64,000 nt of DNA from Paludibacteraceae bacterium (GTDB lineage: Bacteria; Bacteroidota; Bacteroidia; Bacteroidales; Paludibacteraceae), in contig JAFGVV010000005.1 in NCBI GenBank assembly GCA_016937795.1, positions 62,001 to 126,000 on the forward strand. Direction: 5' to 3'. Below the pieces are notes generated by a model. The model was given only the letters and a program-made list of their open reading frames with translations. It had not been told where the DNA came from and did not search any database. This document shows, in pieces, positions 27,545 to 36,092 of the stretch. How positions within the stretch are numbered: position 1 is the first letter of the stretch; each line of letters opens with the position of its first letter. The position numbers were made by a program, and so were the translations under genes.

Positions 27545-30500
27545 ATGAGGAAATTATTTTTGGTTTTAATGGTTTTGTGGATTACATTTTCGGCCACATT
27601 CGCACAGGAAAATGTAACTTTTCAACATTACTCAGTCGAAAATGGATTGTCGCAAAATACCGTAATGGCCATTATGCAGGATCGCAAAGGCTTTATGTGG
27701 TTTGGAACCTGGGACGGATTGAACAAATTCGATGGTTACGAATTTACCATTTACAAGTCGCATGCCGGAGATCACAGCAACATTGCCACCAACCGTATCG
27801 ATTATATTCACGAGGATAAGTTTGGATATATATGGTTTCAGACTTACGATGGAAAAATTCATCGTTTCGACACAGGAACCGAGCAGTTCTATAGTTTGCC
27901 ATATTCAACTAACCGTTTCACTTACAGTGTGGAACGCGATAAACGTTTTATTGAAACTTCCAACGGTGAACTTTGGATTGCAACCAATGATATAGGTGCT
28001 GTACGTGTGATTACTAATCCCAAAGATGGAAAAATAACCACTTACGAGTATTCCACCATTTCCGAAAATAAAATTCAAAGCAATTACGTGAATTTTGTGT
28101 ACGAGGATGCTCAGAAAAATATCTGGCTCGGCACAAAGTCGGGTTTATATACTGTAAATGCTGCTAATAATCAGATTAAAAGCTATTTCCCCGACAAAGA
28201 AACTGAAGGTTTGAATAACTTCACAGCTGTGCACGAAACTGCGGATCGCGTATGGTTTGGCGACCACAACGGGGTGTTATGGAGTTTCTCGGTAAAAGCA
28301 AACACTTTTGAGAAAGTAAGACTTAACGAAGGTTCACCAATCACCGATATTGATTGTATAAGTGCTTCGCATTTAGTGATAAGTACTTCAAAAGCAGGCT
28401 TCTTTGTGTACGATGTAAAACGTAAACAGCTGAATCAATTTGACAAAACCAGAACGAATCGTGTTACCAGCAATCAGTTTTTTTCTGTACACGTCGATAG
28501 CAAAGGCATTGCCTGGCTTGAATCTGATTTGTCGGGCGTGATTCGTTATCGTTTGAGCGATAACAGTATAAAGCATTTTCGCCCCAAAACCGATGCCGTA
28601 AGCCGTGTGTCGGTACTTCCGAATTTTATTGTGTATGAGGATGTAAAGAACCGCTTATGGATTAATCCGCAGGGTGGGGGACTTTCCCGTTATAATCGCA
28701 AGATCGACGAACTAGAGTATTTTTACAATGAACCGGGCATAAACGGTAATCGCTTTTCGAATATTATTCACTCTGTGTATTCCGATAATAAGGGAAATCT
28801 CTGGATGTGTACCTACAACAAAGGACTCGAAAAGGTAAGTTTTTATACACCACAATTCCGTTTGGGTAGACCTAATCGTGAATTAAATACGCTTACTTCC
28901 AACGAAATACGCGCAATGCAACAACTCTCGAACGGGAATATTGTAATTGCCACAAAAGATGGAACCATTCGTTTTTTCGACAATAGATATAACAGTCTGG
29001 GTGTTTTGTCTGAAAATGGAAAAATGAATTCCGGTTCCAGAATCAGCGATTTGGCCTATTGCATTTTCGAAGATAACAAGAAAAATATTTGGATTGGAAC
29101 AAAAGGTGGCGGACTTCTCAGGCTGGTTCCCGATGGAACGAATCTTTTAAATCCACAATACGAAATTCAGCGTTTTACGAATAATCCGCTCGATAACAAT
29201 AGTTTATCGAACGATAATATTTATAGTATTATCCAGGATAAATCGGGAAGAATTCTGATCGGAACTTTCGGTGGTGGGCTCAATGTGGTTGCCGAATCGG
29301 CCGGTAATGTAAGTTTCCTGAATTACAAAAACAAGCTTTCCACTTATCCTATCAATACCTGTTCGAAGGTGAGACATTTATTGATTGATAATGAAAATAC
29401 ACTTTGGGTGGGCACTGCAAATGGTTTGCTTCAAATCGACCATTTTATGACTCCCAAAATGAAGGAGTTTTACATTGAAAAGTTGCCGAATGTGGCTAAT
29501 AGTCTGAGTAATAACGATGTTCATTATCTTCATTTGGATAAGAAAAAACAACTTTGGATTGGAACTTTCGGAGGTGGTTTGAATAAACTGGAATCGAAAG
29601 CATCGGCTAAGAATATTGCAAAATTCTCGAATTTCTCGACCCGTAACGGCTTGTCGAACGATATTGTATTGAGTATTCAGGAAGATAAATACGGAAATTT
29701 GTGGTTAAGTTCCGAAAACAGCATTTCGCGTTTCGATCCTGAAAAGAATTTTTTTCAGAATTACGATATGTTCAATGGTATCGAAAATGCACATTTTTCC
29801 GAAGCTGCCAGCTTGCTGACACACTCGGGCGAAGTGCTTTTTGGAAGCAACAAAGGTTATTATATTTTCAATCCATCGAATATAAAACAAAGTATTGAAG
29901 TGCCTCCGGTGGAGTTTACGCGTTTTCAGTTGTTCAACAACAATGTGGAAATCGGACAGAAAAATTCTCCGCTTGTCAGAAGTATCGGAGCTTCCGAGGT
30001 GATTGAACTGACGCATAAACAGTCGGTTTTCAGTATCGAATATGTGGCGCTCGACTACTCGAACCCTGAAAAAATTCAATATGCTTTTATGCTCGAGAAT
30101 TTCGAAAAGGACTGGAACTACGTGCATCATCAGCGTAAAGCCACCTATACCAATCTTCCGAAGGGAACTTATTATTTTAAAGTCAAATCGACTAATAATG
30201 AGGGTGTTTGGGTTGAAAATGAAAAGGTTTTGAGAGTTAAAATATTGCCTTCGTTTTGGGAAACCTCGCTGGCATATTTCCTTTATTTTGTGCTGTTTGT
30301 GCTGTTGCTTTATGCTGTGTATTATCTTACTACCATGTATTCGAAACTTAAAAACGAAGTGGTAATTGAGCAAAAAGTAACCGATATTAAACTGCGTTTC
30401 TTTACCAATATTTCTCATGAATTGCGCACGCCACTTACTTTGATTTTGGGTCCGGTGGAGAATATTCTCAAATCGGAACGAATCAGCGACAGTACCCGCG

Positions 30501-31948
30501 ATCAGCTAAAAGTGGTTCAAAGTAATGCCGACCGTATGTTGCGCCTGATCAATCAGATTCTGGATTTCCGCAAAATTCAGAATAAAAAGATGCGTCTGAA
30601 AATTCAGCCCACGCGCTTCGATAAATTGATTACTCAGATCAGTTCCAATTTCAGCAAGGAAGCTATGGATAAAAATATCGGTTTCAAGGTAATCAATAAT
30701 GCCGGCGATGTGGTACTTTGGGTCGATCGGGATAAAACGGATATTATTTTGTACAATCTTCTTTCGAATGCATTCAAGTACACACCCGAAGGCAAACGTA
30801 TTGAAGTGAGAATTGAAAAAGCGGCTAACAATCAGGATATTCAGGTGAAAGTAATCGATCAGGGAATTGGCATTCCGCGCGAAAAACGTAATTTCCTTTT
30901 CGAAAGATTTACTTCTGCTAATGAAATAAACACGCTTGGTAATCAGCGTGGTACAGGTATTGGCCTAAGCCTTGTGAAAGAACTTGTGGATTTGCACAAA
31001 GGCTTGATTGAGGTGGATAGCGAACCCGGAAAAGGAACTACATTTACTGTAACTTTCCTAAATGGCAAGGAGCATTTTGGGAATGAAGTGGATTTTGTGA
31101 TTGAGGATGAAGCTGAAATTACTGACGAACCTGCCGAACATAAAAGTACGCTCGAAGAACTCGAAACTTTTGTGTCGACGAAAGAAGCACCGTTGATTCT
31201 GATTGTGGAAGACAATGATGATATGCGTAGTTTCCTGCGCAAAATTCTCTACAAACGCTATCGTGTGGAAACTGCTATTGATGGCGAAAATGGCTGGGAA
31301 CTGGCGCAAAAATTAGTCCCCGATCTGATTATTTCCGACCTTATGATGCCCAATATGGACGGCCTGCAACTGACCGAGTTGATAAAAAACAATGATCATT
31401 CAAGTCATATCCCGGTCATTTTACTTACAGCAAAATCGGCCGTAGAGAGTCGCTTGCAGGCTATGAAATCAGGTGCCGACGATTATATTACCAAACCCTT
31501 CAGTCCCGTTTTGCTCGAAGCGCGTGTCGAGAATATTCTGGAACAGCGTAAACGCCTTCAGGATAGGTATCGCAGACATTTGCTCGAACTGGAACCCACG
31601 AAAGTCGAAATGGCCTCTCAGGATGAAATATTTCTGGCTAAACTGCTTAATTTTATGGAAAGAAATATCGACAACAGCGAACTTACAGTGGATGATATGG
31701 TGTCGGAAATGGCTTACGGACGCACGGTGTTTTTCAATAAACTGAAGGGACTTACAGGTTTGGCGCCCATTGAATTTATACGCGAACTTCGTATAAAACG
31801 TGCTGCACAACTTTTGAAATCAGGCGAATACAATGTGTCGCAGGTTACTTACATGGTGGGTATGAGCGATTCGCGTTATTTCAGTAAATGTTTCAAAAAA
31901 GTGTATGGCATGACTCCTTCGGAATACAAGAAAAGTCTGGAGGAATAA
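27545..31948 (+). CDS. Hybrid two-component system sensor/regulator (HTCS)
   Basis: The 1467-residue protein joins a full two-component system in one chain. A signal peptide (about 1-20) precedes a periplasmic double beta-propeller sensor with repeated WFGTWDGL, WIGTKGGGL and WIGTFGGGL units. A Y_Y_Y domain spans about 810-900, followed by one membrane helix (about 905-930). The HisKA domain carries the phospho-acceptor His in NISHELRTP (near 958), with a HATPase domain after it. A receiver domain has Asp near 1265 in SDLMMPNMDG. A C-terminal AraC-type helix-turn-helix occupies about 1360-1467. HTCS proteins sense glycan fragments and activate utilisation genes. The neighbouring uxaBA genes suggest a uronate or pectin signal, by inference only. 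Confidence 0.93.
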   Translation: MRKLFLVLMVLWITFSATFAQENVTFQHYSVENGLSQNTVMAIMQDRKGFMWFGTWDGLNKFDGYEFTIYKSHAGDHSNIATNRIDYIHEDKFGYIWFQTYDGKIHRFDTGTEQFYSLPYSTNRFTYSVERDKRFIETSNGELWIATNDIGAVRVITNPKDGKITTYEYSTISENKIQSNYVNFVYEDAQKNIWLGTKSGLYTVNAANNQIKSYFPDKETEGLNNFTAVHETADRVWFGDHNGVLWSFSVKANTFEKVRLNEGSPITDIDCISASHLVISTSKAGFFVYDVKRKQLNQFDKTRTNRVTSNQFFSVHVDSKGIAWLESDLSGVIRYRLSDNSIKHFRPKTDAVSRVSVLPNFIVYEDVKNRLWINPQGGGLSRYNRKIDELEYFYNEPGINGNRFSNIIHSVYSDNKGNLWMCTYNKGLEKVSFYTPQFRLGRPNRELNTLTSNEIRAMQQLSNGNIVIATKDGTIRFFDNRYNSLGVLSENGKMNSGSRISDLAYCIFEDNKKNIWIGTKGGGLLRLVPDGTNLLNPQYEIQRFTNNPLDNNSLSNDNIYSIIQDKSGRILIGTFGGGLNVVAESAGNVSFLNYKNKLSTYPINTCSKVRHLLIDNENTLWVGTANGLLQIDHFMTPKMKEFYIEKLPNVANSLSNNDVHYLHLDKKKQLWIGTFGGGLNKLESKASAKNIAKFSNFSTRNGLSNDIVLSIQEDKYGNLWLSSENSISRFDPEKNFFQNYDMFNGIENAHFSEAASLLTHSGEVLFGSNKGYYIFNPSNIKQSIEVPPVEFTRFQLFNNNVEIGQKNSPLVRSIGASEVIELTHKQSVFSIEYVALDYSNPEKIQYAFMLENFEKDWNYVHHQRKATYTNLPKGTYYFKVKSTNNEGVWVENEKVLRVKILPSFWETSLAYFLYFVLFVLLLYAVYYLTTMYSKLKNEVVIEQKVTDIKLRFFTNISHELRTPLTLILGPVENILKSERISDSTRDQLKVVQSNADRMLRLINQILDFRKIQNKKMRLKIQPTRFDKLITQISSNFSKEAMDKNIGFKVINNAGDVVLWVDRDKTDIILYNLLSNAFKYTPEGKRIEVRIEKAANNQDIQVKVIDQGIGIPREKRNFLFERFTSANEINTLGNQRGTGIGLSLVKELVDLHKGLIEVDSEPGKGTTFTVTFLNGKEHFGNEVDFVIEDEAEITDEPAEHKSTLEELETFVSTKEAPLILIVEDNDDMRSFLRKILYKRYRVETAIDGENGWELAQKLVPDLIISDLMMPNMDGLQLTELIKNNDHSSHIPVILLTAKSAVESRLQAMKSGADDYITKPFSPVLLEARVENILEQRKRLQDRYRRHLLELEPTKVEMASQDEIFLAKLLNFMERNIDNSELTVDDMVSEMAYGRTVFFNKLKGLTGLAPIEFIRELRIKRAAQLLKSGEYNVSQVTYMVGMSDSRYFSKCFKKVYGMTPSEYKKSLEE

Positions 31949-31980
31949 CTCAAAGCTGTGCTGAAATAAATAAATGGAAC

Positions 31981-33207
31981 TTTAGTACATGACAAAAATT
32001 ATATAGCGATATAATTATTTGATTATCAACAAAATAGGTGTTATTTTATTTGGTAAAGACCTTGAAATTTTGTATCTTTATAGCTAACTACCAATCAGTT
32101 ATAATGAAAACAATGAATTCCAAGGTCTCACACAAAAGTAGCGATTTAACCTCAGTTTTGGTTGAACACTTCGGAAAAAGTTTAAATTTAGCCCGAATTA
32201 AGTTCATAAGCCTGTTTGTTTGCGCTCTATGCAAGGTTCAAGTCGTTTGTTTTGAAAAGCTTGCCAGTGGCTTTGAAAATAGCTGTGGCAGCGACTCTTC
32301 ACTGCGACGAATACAGCGTTTTATTGCTGAGTACAAGCTTGACAAAGACTTGATTGCAAAATTGATATTTGCACTGTTGCCACATGAACCACCGTACTCG
32401 ATTGCAATCGACAGAACGAATTGGAAGTTTGGTCAAACAAACATCAATATCCTGGTATTGGCCATTGTTTATAAAGGTGTTGCATTTCCTGTTTTATTCA
32501 AATTAATGCCTAAACGAGGGAATTCTCACACAACTGAGAGAATACAAATCGTAAATCATTACATTCGGTTATTTGGAAAAGAAACCATTTTATACTTGGT
32601 GGCAGACCGTGAATTTGTTGGTGAACATTGGATTGATTATCTGAACTTTAACCGAATTGAATATCACATTCGTATTCGGGATAACTTCTGGGTTCTGAAT
32701 CCAAAAACAGGCACACTGTTTAAGGCAACTTGGCTCTTTAATGATTTGAAATTGAATGAAACAAGATTTTTACACTCGATATATTATGTCAATAATCAGT
32801 TGTGTTATTTGTCTGCTTCAAAAATAAAAAACAAAGAAGGAAAGCCAGAATTTCAGATAATAATCTCATTTTGTAAACCTGAAATTGCGCAAAAAATATA
32901 CAAAGAACGCTGGCAGATTGAAACTGCATTTAGAGCAATGAAAACAAGTGGCTTTAATTTAGAAGACACTCATTTGACAGATATTGAAAGAATTGAAAAA
33001 CTTGTCGCTATAGTAACAATTGCATTTTGTTGGGCATATCTTGTCGGAATTTATTTACACGAACATGTAAAGCCAATCAGAATACTAAACAATGGAAGAA
33101 AGGCGAAAAGCTTCTTCAAATATGGTCTCACTTTTATTGCATCAGTGCTTTTAAACACTGGCTTTCAATCAAATATAGATATTTTTAAAATTTTGTCATG
33201 TACTTAG
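31981..33207 (+). mobile_element. Complete IS4-type insertion sequence, 1227 bp
   Basis: The left end begins TTTAGTACATGACAAAAATT. The right end read inwards is CTAAGTACATGACAAAATTT; 17 of 20 bases match. A perfect 9-bp direct repeat AAATGGAAC flanks the element (31972-31980 and 33208-33216), the target duplication length expected of IS4. The single transposase gene ends with its stop codon on the last three bases of the element. The intact ends and duplication suggest recent insertion, just 32 bases past the end of the hybrid sensor gene. Confidence 0.93.
32104..33207 (+). CDS. IS4 family transposase
   Basis: A DDE transposase of 367 residues from ATG 32104. The first Asp is in AIDRTNWKFG and the second in VADREFVGEHW. 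The third position is the IS4 signature Y(2)R(3)E(6)K, seen in full as YKERWQIETAFRAMK. The gene is not interrupted, so the element may be active. An upstream in-frame start at 32038 would add 22 residues, but the family N-terminus and the ATG favour 32104. Confidence 0.93.
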   Translation: MKTMNSKVSHKSSDLTSVLVEHFGKSLNLARIKFISLFVCALCKVQVVCFEKLASGFENSCGSDSSLRRIQRFIAEYKLDKDLIAKLIFALLPHEPPYSIAIDRTNWKFGQTNINILVLAIVYKGVAFPVLFKLMPKRGNSHTTERIQIVNHYIRLFGKETILYLVADREFVGEHWIDYLNFNRIEYHIRIRDNFWVLNPKTGTLFKATWLFNDLKLNETRFLHSIYYVNNQLCYLSASKIKNKEGKPEFQIIISFCKPEIAQKIYKERWQIETAFRAMKTSGFNLEDTHLTDIERIEKLVAIVTIAFCWAYLVGIYLHEHVKPIRILNNGRKAKSFFKYGLTFIASVLLNTGFQSNIDIFKILSCT

Positions 33208-33319
33208 AAATGGAACACAAATTGCGCAAATTTTCTAAGAATATTAATTGCTATTATCCAGATATTCATAGATAGATTGAAAGTCTGTTATAAAGAATTT
33301 TCAGACAAAAGTAATTAAC

Positions 33320-33386
33320 ATCCCCTTTAGGGGCTTGGGGCAATTGAAATGCTTATAAATTCTCGCCCCGAACCCCTAAAGGGGCT
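33320..33386. repeat. REPIN-like inverted pair, CCCCTTTAGGGG family
   Basis: Arm 1 at 33320-33341 (ATCCCCTTTAGGGGCTTGGG) faces arm 2 at 33365-33386, whose reverse complement begins AAGCCCCTTTAGGGGTTCGG. Between them are 23 bases. The gap 33217-33495, downstream of the IS, holds nothing else I can identify. Confidence 0.7.
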
Positions 33387-33495
33387 TACAGTTACTCTCG
33401 ATTTATTGTTTTGTTTTTGAACAAAATAATTAACAGAATTGGTTTTGCGAAAATTTGAGCAATTTGCGTTCAAGAAAATACTTTAGGCTCTATAC

Positions 33496-34869
33496 TCAGA
33501 GTTTTTCCAAAACTTCAGCGGCATAAAACTCCAGACTCGGATCGCGGGCGCCCATCAACAGGAGCACGTCGTTTCCGCTGAAATGTGGTCGTGCATTTTC
33601 CACAAAATCGCTTCTGTGCTCCACAAAGTAAGCATTTTTACCCAAAGCTTTCAAGTCTTGTATTAAATTGTTGGCCGAAATGTCTTTTACGGCTGTGCCA
33701 CCTGCATAAAATATCTCGCTCATCCATATCTCGTCCTGTGGGCGCAGTACAGCTGCAATTTCCTTTACAAAATCGTCGCGTAAAAAACGTGTTGGTTTGT
33801 AACCGTGTGGCTGAAACCACGCGATTACTTTTGGAGCTACAGGCTGACAGGCAGCAATCGAAGCCGCGCATTTAGCCGGATTATGTGCGTAATCGTCAAT
33901 CAGTATCACGCCGTTTTTCTCGCCAATCACCTGATGCCGGCGATAAATGCCCTCGTATTTTTCGAGTGCCCGCGCAGCAGTTTCGATGCTTACTCCAATC
34001 CTGTTTACCACAGCAATGGATGCAAGGGCATTTTCCATATTGTGGCGTCCTACCGTATTCATTATAACCGGCACATTATTTACGCTAAAATGGATTTTGA
34101 AACCATTTTGCGAAAAACCATTTCCCATGTATCCGGTTTCGGAATTTTCACTTATCGAAAAATCATTTTTAATATCACTGCTTATTTGTGAAGCCAGTTT
34201 ATTTGAACGATTGCTAATGAAAATATCTTTTGTGTTGTTGCGAAATGTGCTGAAAATCTGCATTAATTCATCAATTTCCTGATGATCTTTGTCAATGTTG
34301 AGCAGTAAGCCTATTTCAGGATGATATTGTACAATAGAACCATCACTTTCGTCAGCCTCAATCACCAGCCATTCGCCTTTTCCTACTTTAGCATTTCCGA
34401 TTTTTCCTTCGCGAATAATGCTCGTTAACCCCGCGCCACTGATAATGCTGGGCTCAAGTCCTGCAAATTGCAGAATATCAAATATCATAGCCGAAGTAGT
34501 GCTTTTTCCCGAAGTACCGCCCACAGCAATTGTTTTTTTGCTTTCTGAGATCAGAGCCAAAACCTGCGAGCGTTTCAGGATGGGAATATTCAGTTCGCGT
34601 GCTTTTTGTACTTCAAACACAGTGTCTTCGATGGCTGTGGAAACTACCACAAGGTCGGTTTGCCCGTTTATTCCGCTGCCGTCCTGTAAAAAACACTGTA
34701 TGCCTTCAGCTTCGAGTTTCTCACGGGTTTCATTCACAGTGCCGGCTGTAAAATATCGATCGCTGCCACTTACATTTTTACCAATTCCCTGTAAATACTG
34801 CGCAATGGCGCTCATTCCGGTTCCGGCTACTCCAATGAAAAAGATATTGTTAAACTGATTGATGGTCAT
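33496..34869 (-). CDS. Mur ligase family protein (MurC/Mpl-like)
   Basis: A 457-residue protein with the three-domain layout of a Mur ligase. The UDP-binding FIGVAGTGMSAIAQYL is at 11-26. The ATP P-loop GGTSGKST is at 117-124, where MurC and Mpl usually have GTHGKTT. The central metal-binding EADESDGS is conserved. The C-terminal domain has DDYAHNPAKCAAS. It may ligate alanine or a recovered peptide to UDP-MurNAc. The P-loop His-to-Ser change and its separation from any cell-wall gene cluster suggest a paralogue with a different acceptor. A separate MurC is expected elsewhere. Confidence 0.75.
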   Translation of the reverse strand: MTINQFNNIFFIGVAGTGMSAIAQYLQGIGKNVSGSDRYFTAGTVNETREKLEAEGIQCFLQDGSGINGQTDLVVVSTAIEDTVFEVQKARELNIPILKRSQVLALISESKKTIAVGGTSGKSTTSAMIFDILQFAGLEPSIISGAGLTSIIREGKIGNAKVGKGEWLVIEADESDGSIVQYHPEIGLLLNIDKDHQEIDELMQIFSTFRNNTKDIFISNRSNKLASQISSDIKNDFSISENSETGYMGNGFSQNGFKIHFSVNNVPVIMNTVGRHNMENALASIAVVNRIGVSIETAARALEKYEGIYRRHQVIGEKNGVILIDDYAHNPAKCAASIAACQPVAPKVIAWFQPHGYKPTRFLRDDFVKEIAAVLRPQDEIWMSEIFYAGGTAVKDISANNLIQDLKALGKNAYFVEHRSDFVENARPHFSGNDVLLLMGARDPSLEFYAAEVLEKL

Positions 34870-34909
34870 TTTTATAATTTGAAGTTCTGATTGTTTATGA
34901 ATTTGAATT

Positions 34910-34941
34910 CAAAAGTAATCAAAATTCAGTGTTTCGGCAAA
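34910..34941 (-). promoter_or_regulatory. Promoter of the Mur ligase gene
   Basis: On the minus strand a -33 TTTG (34938-34941) and a -7 TACTTTTG (34910-34917) are separated by 20 bases, both fitting the Bacteroidota consensus. The start codon is about 40 bases downstream. Confidence 0.6.
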
Positions 34942-35195
34942 AAAATATTAGCGATCTCTATGTCCGTTTTTTATTCGTTCGGGCTGTATACTTATTGTAT
35001 TTTCACAAAAATGAGTGAATGGCAGATTTCTGATTTGTATGCTTTTTATTCAGCGCTTTAGAGAAAAGTCTTAAAATACATATTGTATTTTGAACAATAA
35101 AAAAATGTTGATATTGTAATAAATACAGTATTCAAAGTATTGATAATGTGTTTTATAACATTAAATAAATGTGTTGTGTGATTTGATAATTGTTG

Positions 35196-35203
35196 TATTT
35201 TTG
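35196..35203 (+). promoter_or_regulatory. Promoter -7 element of the NUDIX regulator gene
   Basis: TATTTTTG matches TAnnTTTG, 55 bases before the start codon at 35258. A TTG near 35174 is a possible -33 box. If this is the promoter, the transcript begins near 35210, which rules out the earlier in-frame start at 35171. Confidence 0.5.
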
Positions 35204-35257
35204 TTGCGAAAATCAATTCTGCTACAGACAAAAAATCTCAATTCAAAAAAATGTTTT

Positions 35258-35959
35258 ATGTCAAACGATACAATATATAATCCGCATGTGTCTGTCGATT
35301 GTGTCATTTTTGGCTTCGATGGCGAAAAATTGAAGTTGTTACTGATAGAACGAACCATTAGCGAGCAAAACGAGCTTTATAACGACAAAAAACTGCCGGG
35401 AAGTATTATTCTGGCTGATGAAGATCTGGATGATGCAGCCAACAGGGTTTTAAACGAACTTACAGGGTTGAAAAATATCTATCTGAGTCAGTTTCATAGC
35501 TTTGGAAATCCGCGCCGTACCGAAAATCCGCGCGATGTGCTTTGGCTCGAAAAGACCACGCAACTCAAAATCGGTCGCATTGTGACGGTTGCCTATGTGG
35601 CTATGATTAAGATTGACAGAAAGATACAGTTCAAGAGTGATCAGACTTCGGCCAATTGGTACGATTTGAACGAAGTGCAGAAAATGAATTTGGCTTTCGA
35701 CCATGCTGATATTATCAACAAAGGGCTGGAGCATATCAGACATAAATCGGAAATTGAACCGCATTTGTTGTTCGAACTTCTGCCACGGAAATTCACGATT
35801 ACGCAACTCCAAACTCTGTACGATACTTTGCATCAAACAAAATCGGATGTGCGTAATTTCAGAAAAAAAGTGGTTCAATGGCCTTATATCGTAGCGCTCG
35901 ACGAACTTGAAGAGGGAGTTCCACACAGAGCTGCACGGCTTTACAAGTATAAGAAATAG
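35258..35959 (+). CDS. NUDIX-domain transcriptional regulator (AraR-like)
   Basis: From ATG 35258 the protein has 233 residues. It starts MSNDTIYNPHVSVDCVIFGF, as in Bacteroidota sugar regulators that combine an N-terminal NUDIX domain with a C-terminal winged helix. The NUDIX part spans about 10-140, with LKLLLIERTI and a degenerate NUDIX box (PGSIILADEDLDDAANRVLNEL). The lost box residues indicate ligand binding, not hydrolysis. The winged helix is about 155-225 (FTITQLQTLYDTLHQ). It lies 69 bases upstream of xylB and probably controls xylBAE; the effector is inferred to be a pentose or its metabolite. Confidence 0.85.
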   Translation: MSNDTIYNPHVSVDCVIFGFDGEKLKLLLIERTISEQNELYNDKKLPGSIILADEDLDDAANRVLNELTGLKNIYLSQFHSFGNPRRTENPRDVLWLEKTTQLKIGRIVTVAYVAMIKIDRKIQFKSDQTSANWYDLNEVQKMNLAFDHADIINKGLEHIRHKSEIEPHLLFELLPRKFTITQLQTLYDTLHQTKSDVRNFRKKVVQWPYIVALDELEEGVPHRAARLYKYKK

Positions 35960-35962
35960 GGC

Positions 35963-36092
35963 TACCCCTAACCCCTAAAGGGGAACAATAATTAGTATAG
36001 AATATTATAACAATTTAGAATATAATCTATGGATCATGAAAAAAATATACCTGGCGAAGGTAATTCAGTTCCCCTTCAGGGGTTAGGGGTAA
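35963..36092. repeat. REPIN-like inverted pair enclosing the xylB start codon
   Basis: Arm 1 at 35963-35986 begins TACCCCTAACCCCTAAAGGG. Arm 2 at 36069-36092 is its reverse complement with one mismatch over 24 bases. The xylB ATG at 36029 lies in the 82-base loop. Arm 2 is translated as part of the xylB N-terminus. In mRNA the arms could pair and enclose the start codon. Confidence 0.8.

Larger units (their letters stand above)
34870..35257. other. Divergent intergenic region between the Mur ligase and AraR-like genes
   Basis: A 388-base AT-rich gap. It holds the minus-strand promoter at 34910-34941 and a plus-strand -7 element at 35196. No convincing gene: the one small open frame at 34960-35061 (33 codons) has no support. 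Confidence 0.6.

Noticed and set aside
29705..30418. 237-codon open frame antisense to the hybrid sensor gene
   Set aside because: Composition is that of a shadow of the coding strand and it shows no known motif.
33320..33386. Repeat next to the IS considered as part of the mobile element
   Set aside because: The IS ends cleanly at its inverted repeats and target duplication; the repeat lies more than 100 bases beyond and belongs to a family found elsewhere.
34960..35061. 33-codon open frame between the Mur ligase and the NUDIX regulator
   Set aside because: No recognisable motif, overlaps no promoter of its own, and chance frames of this length are common in AT-rich DNA.
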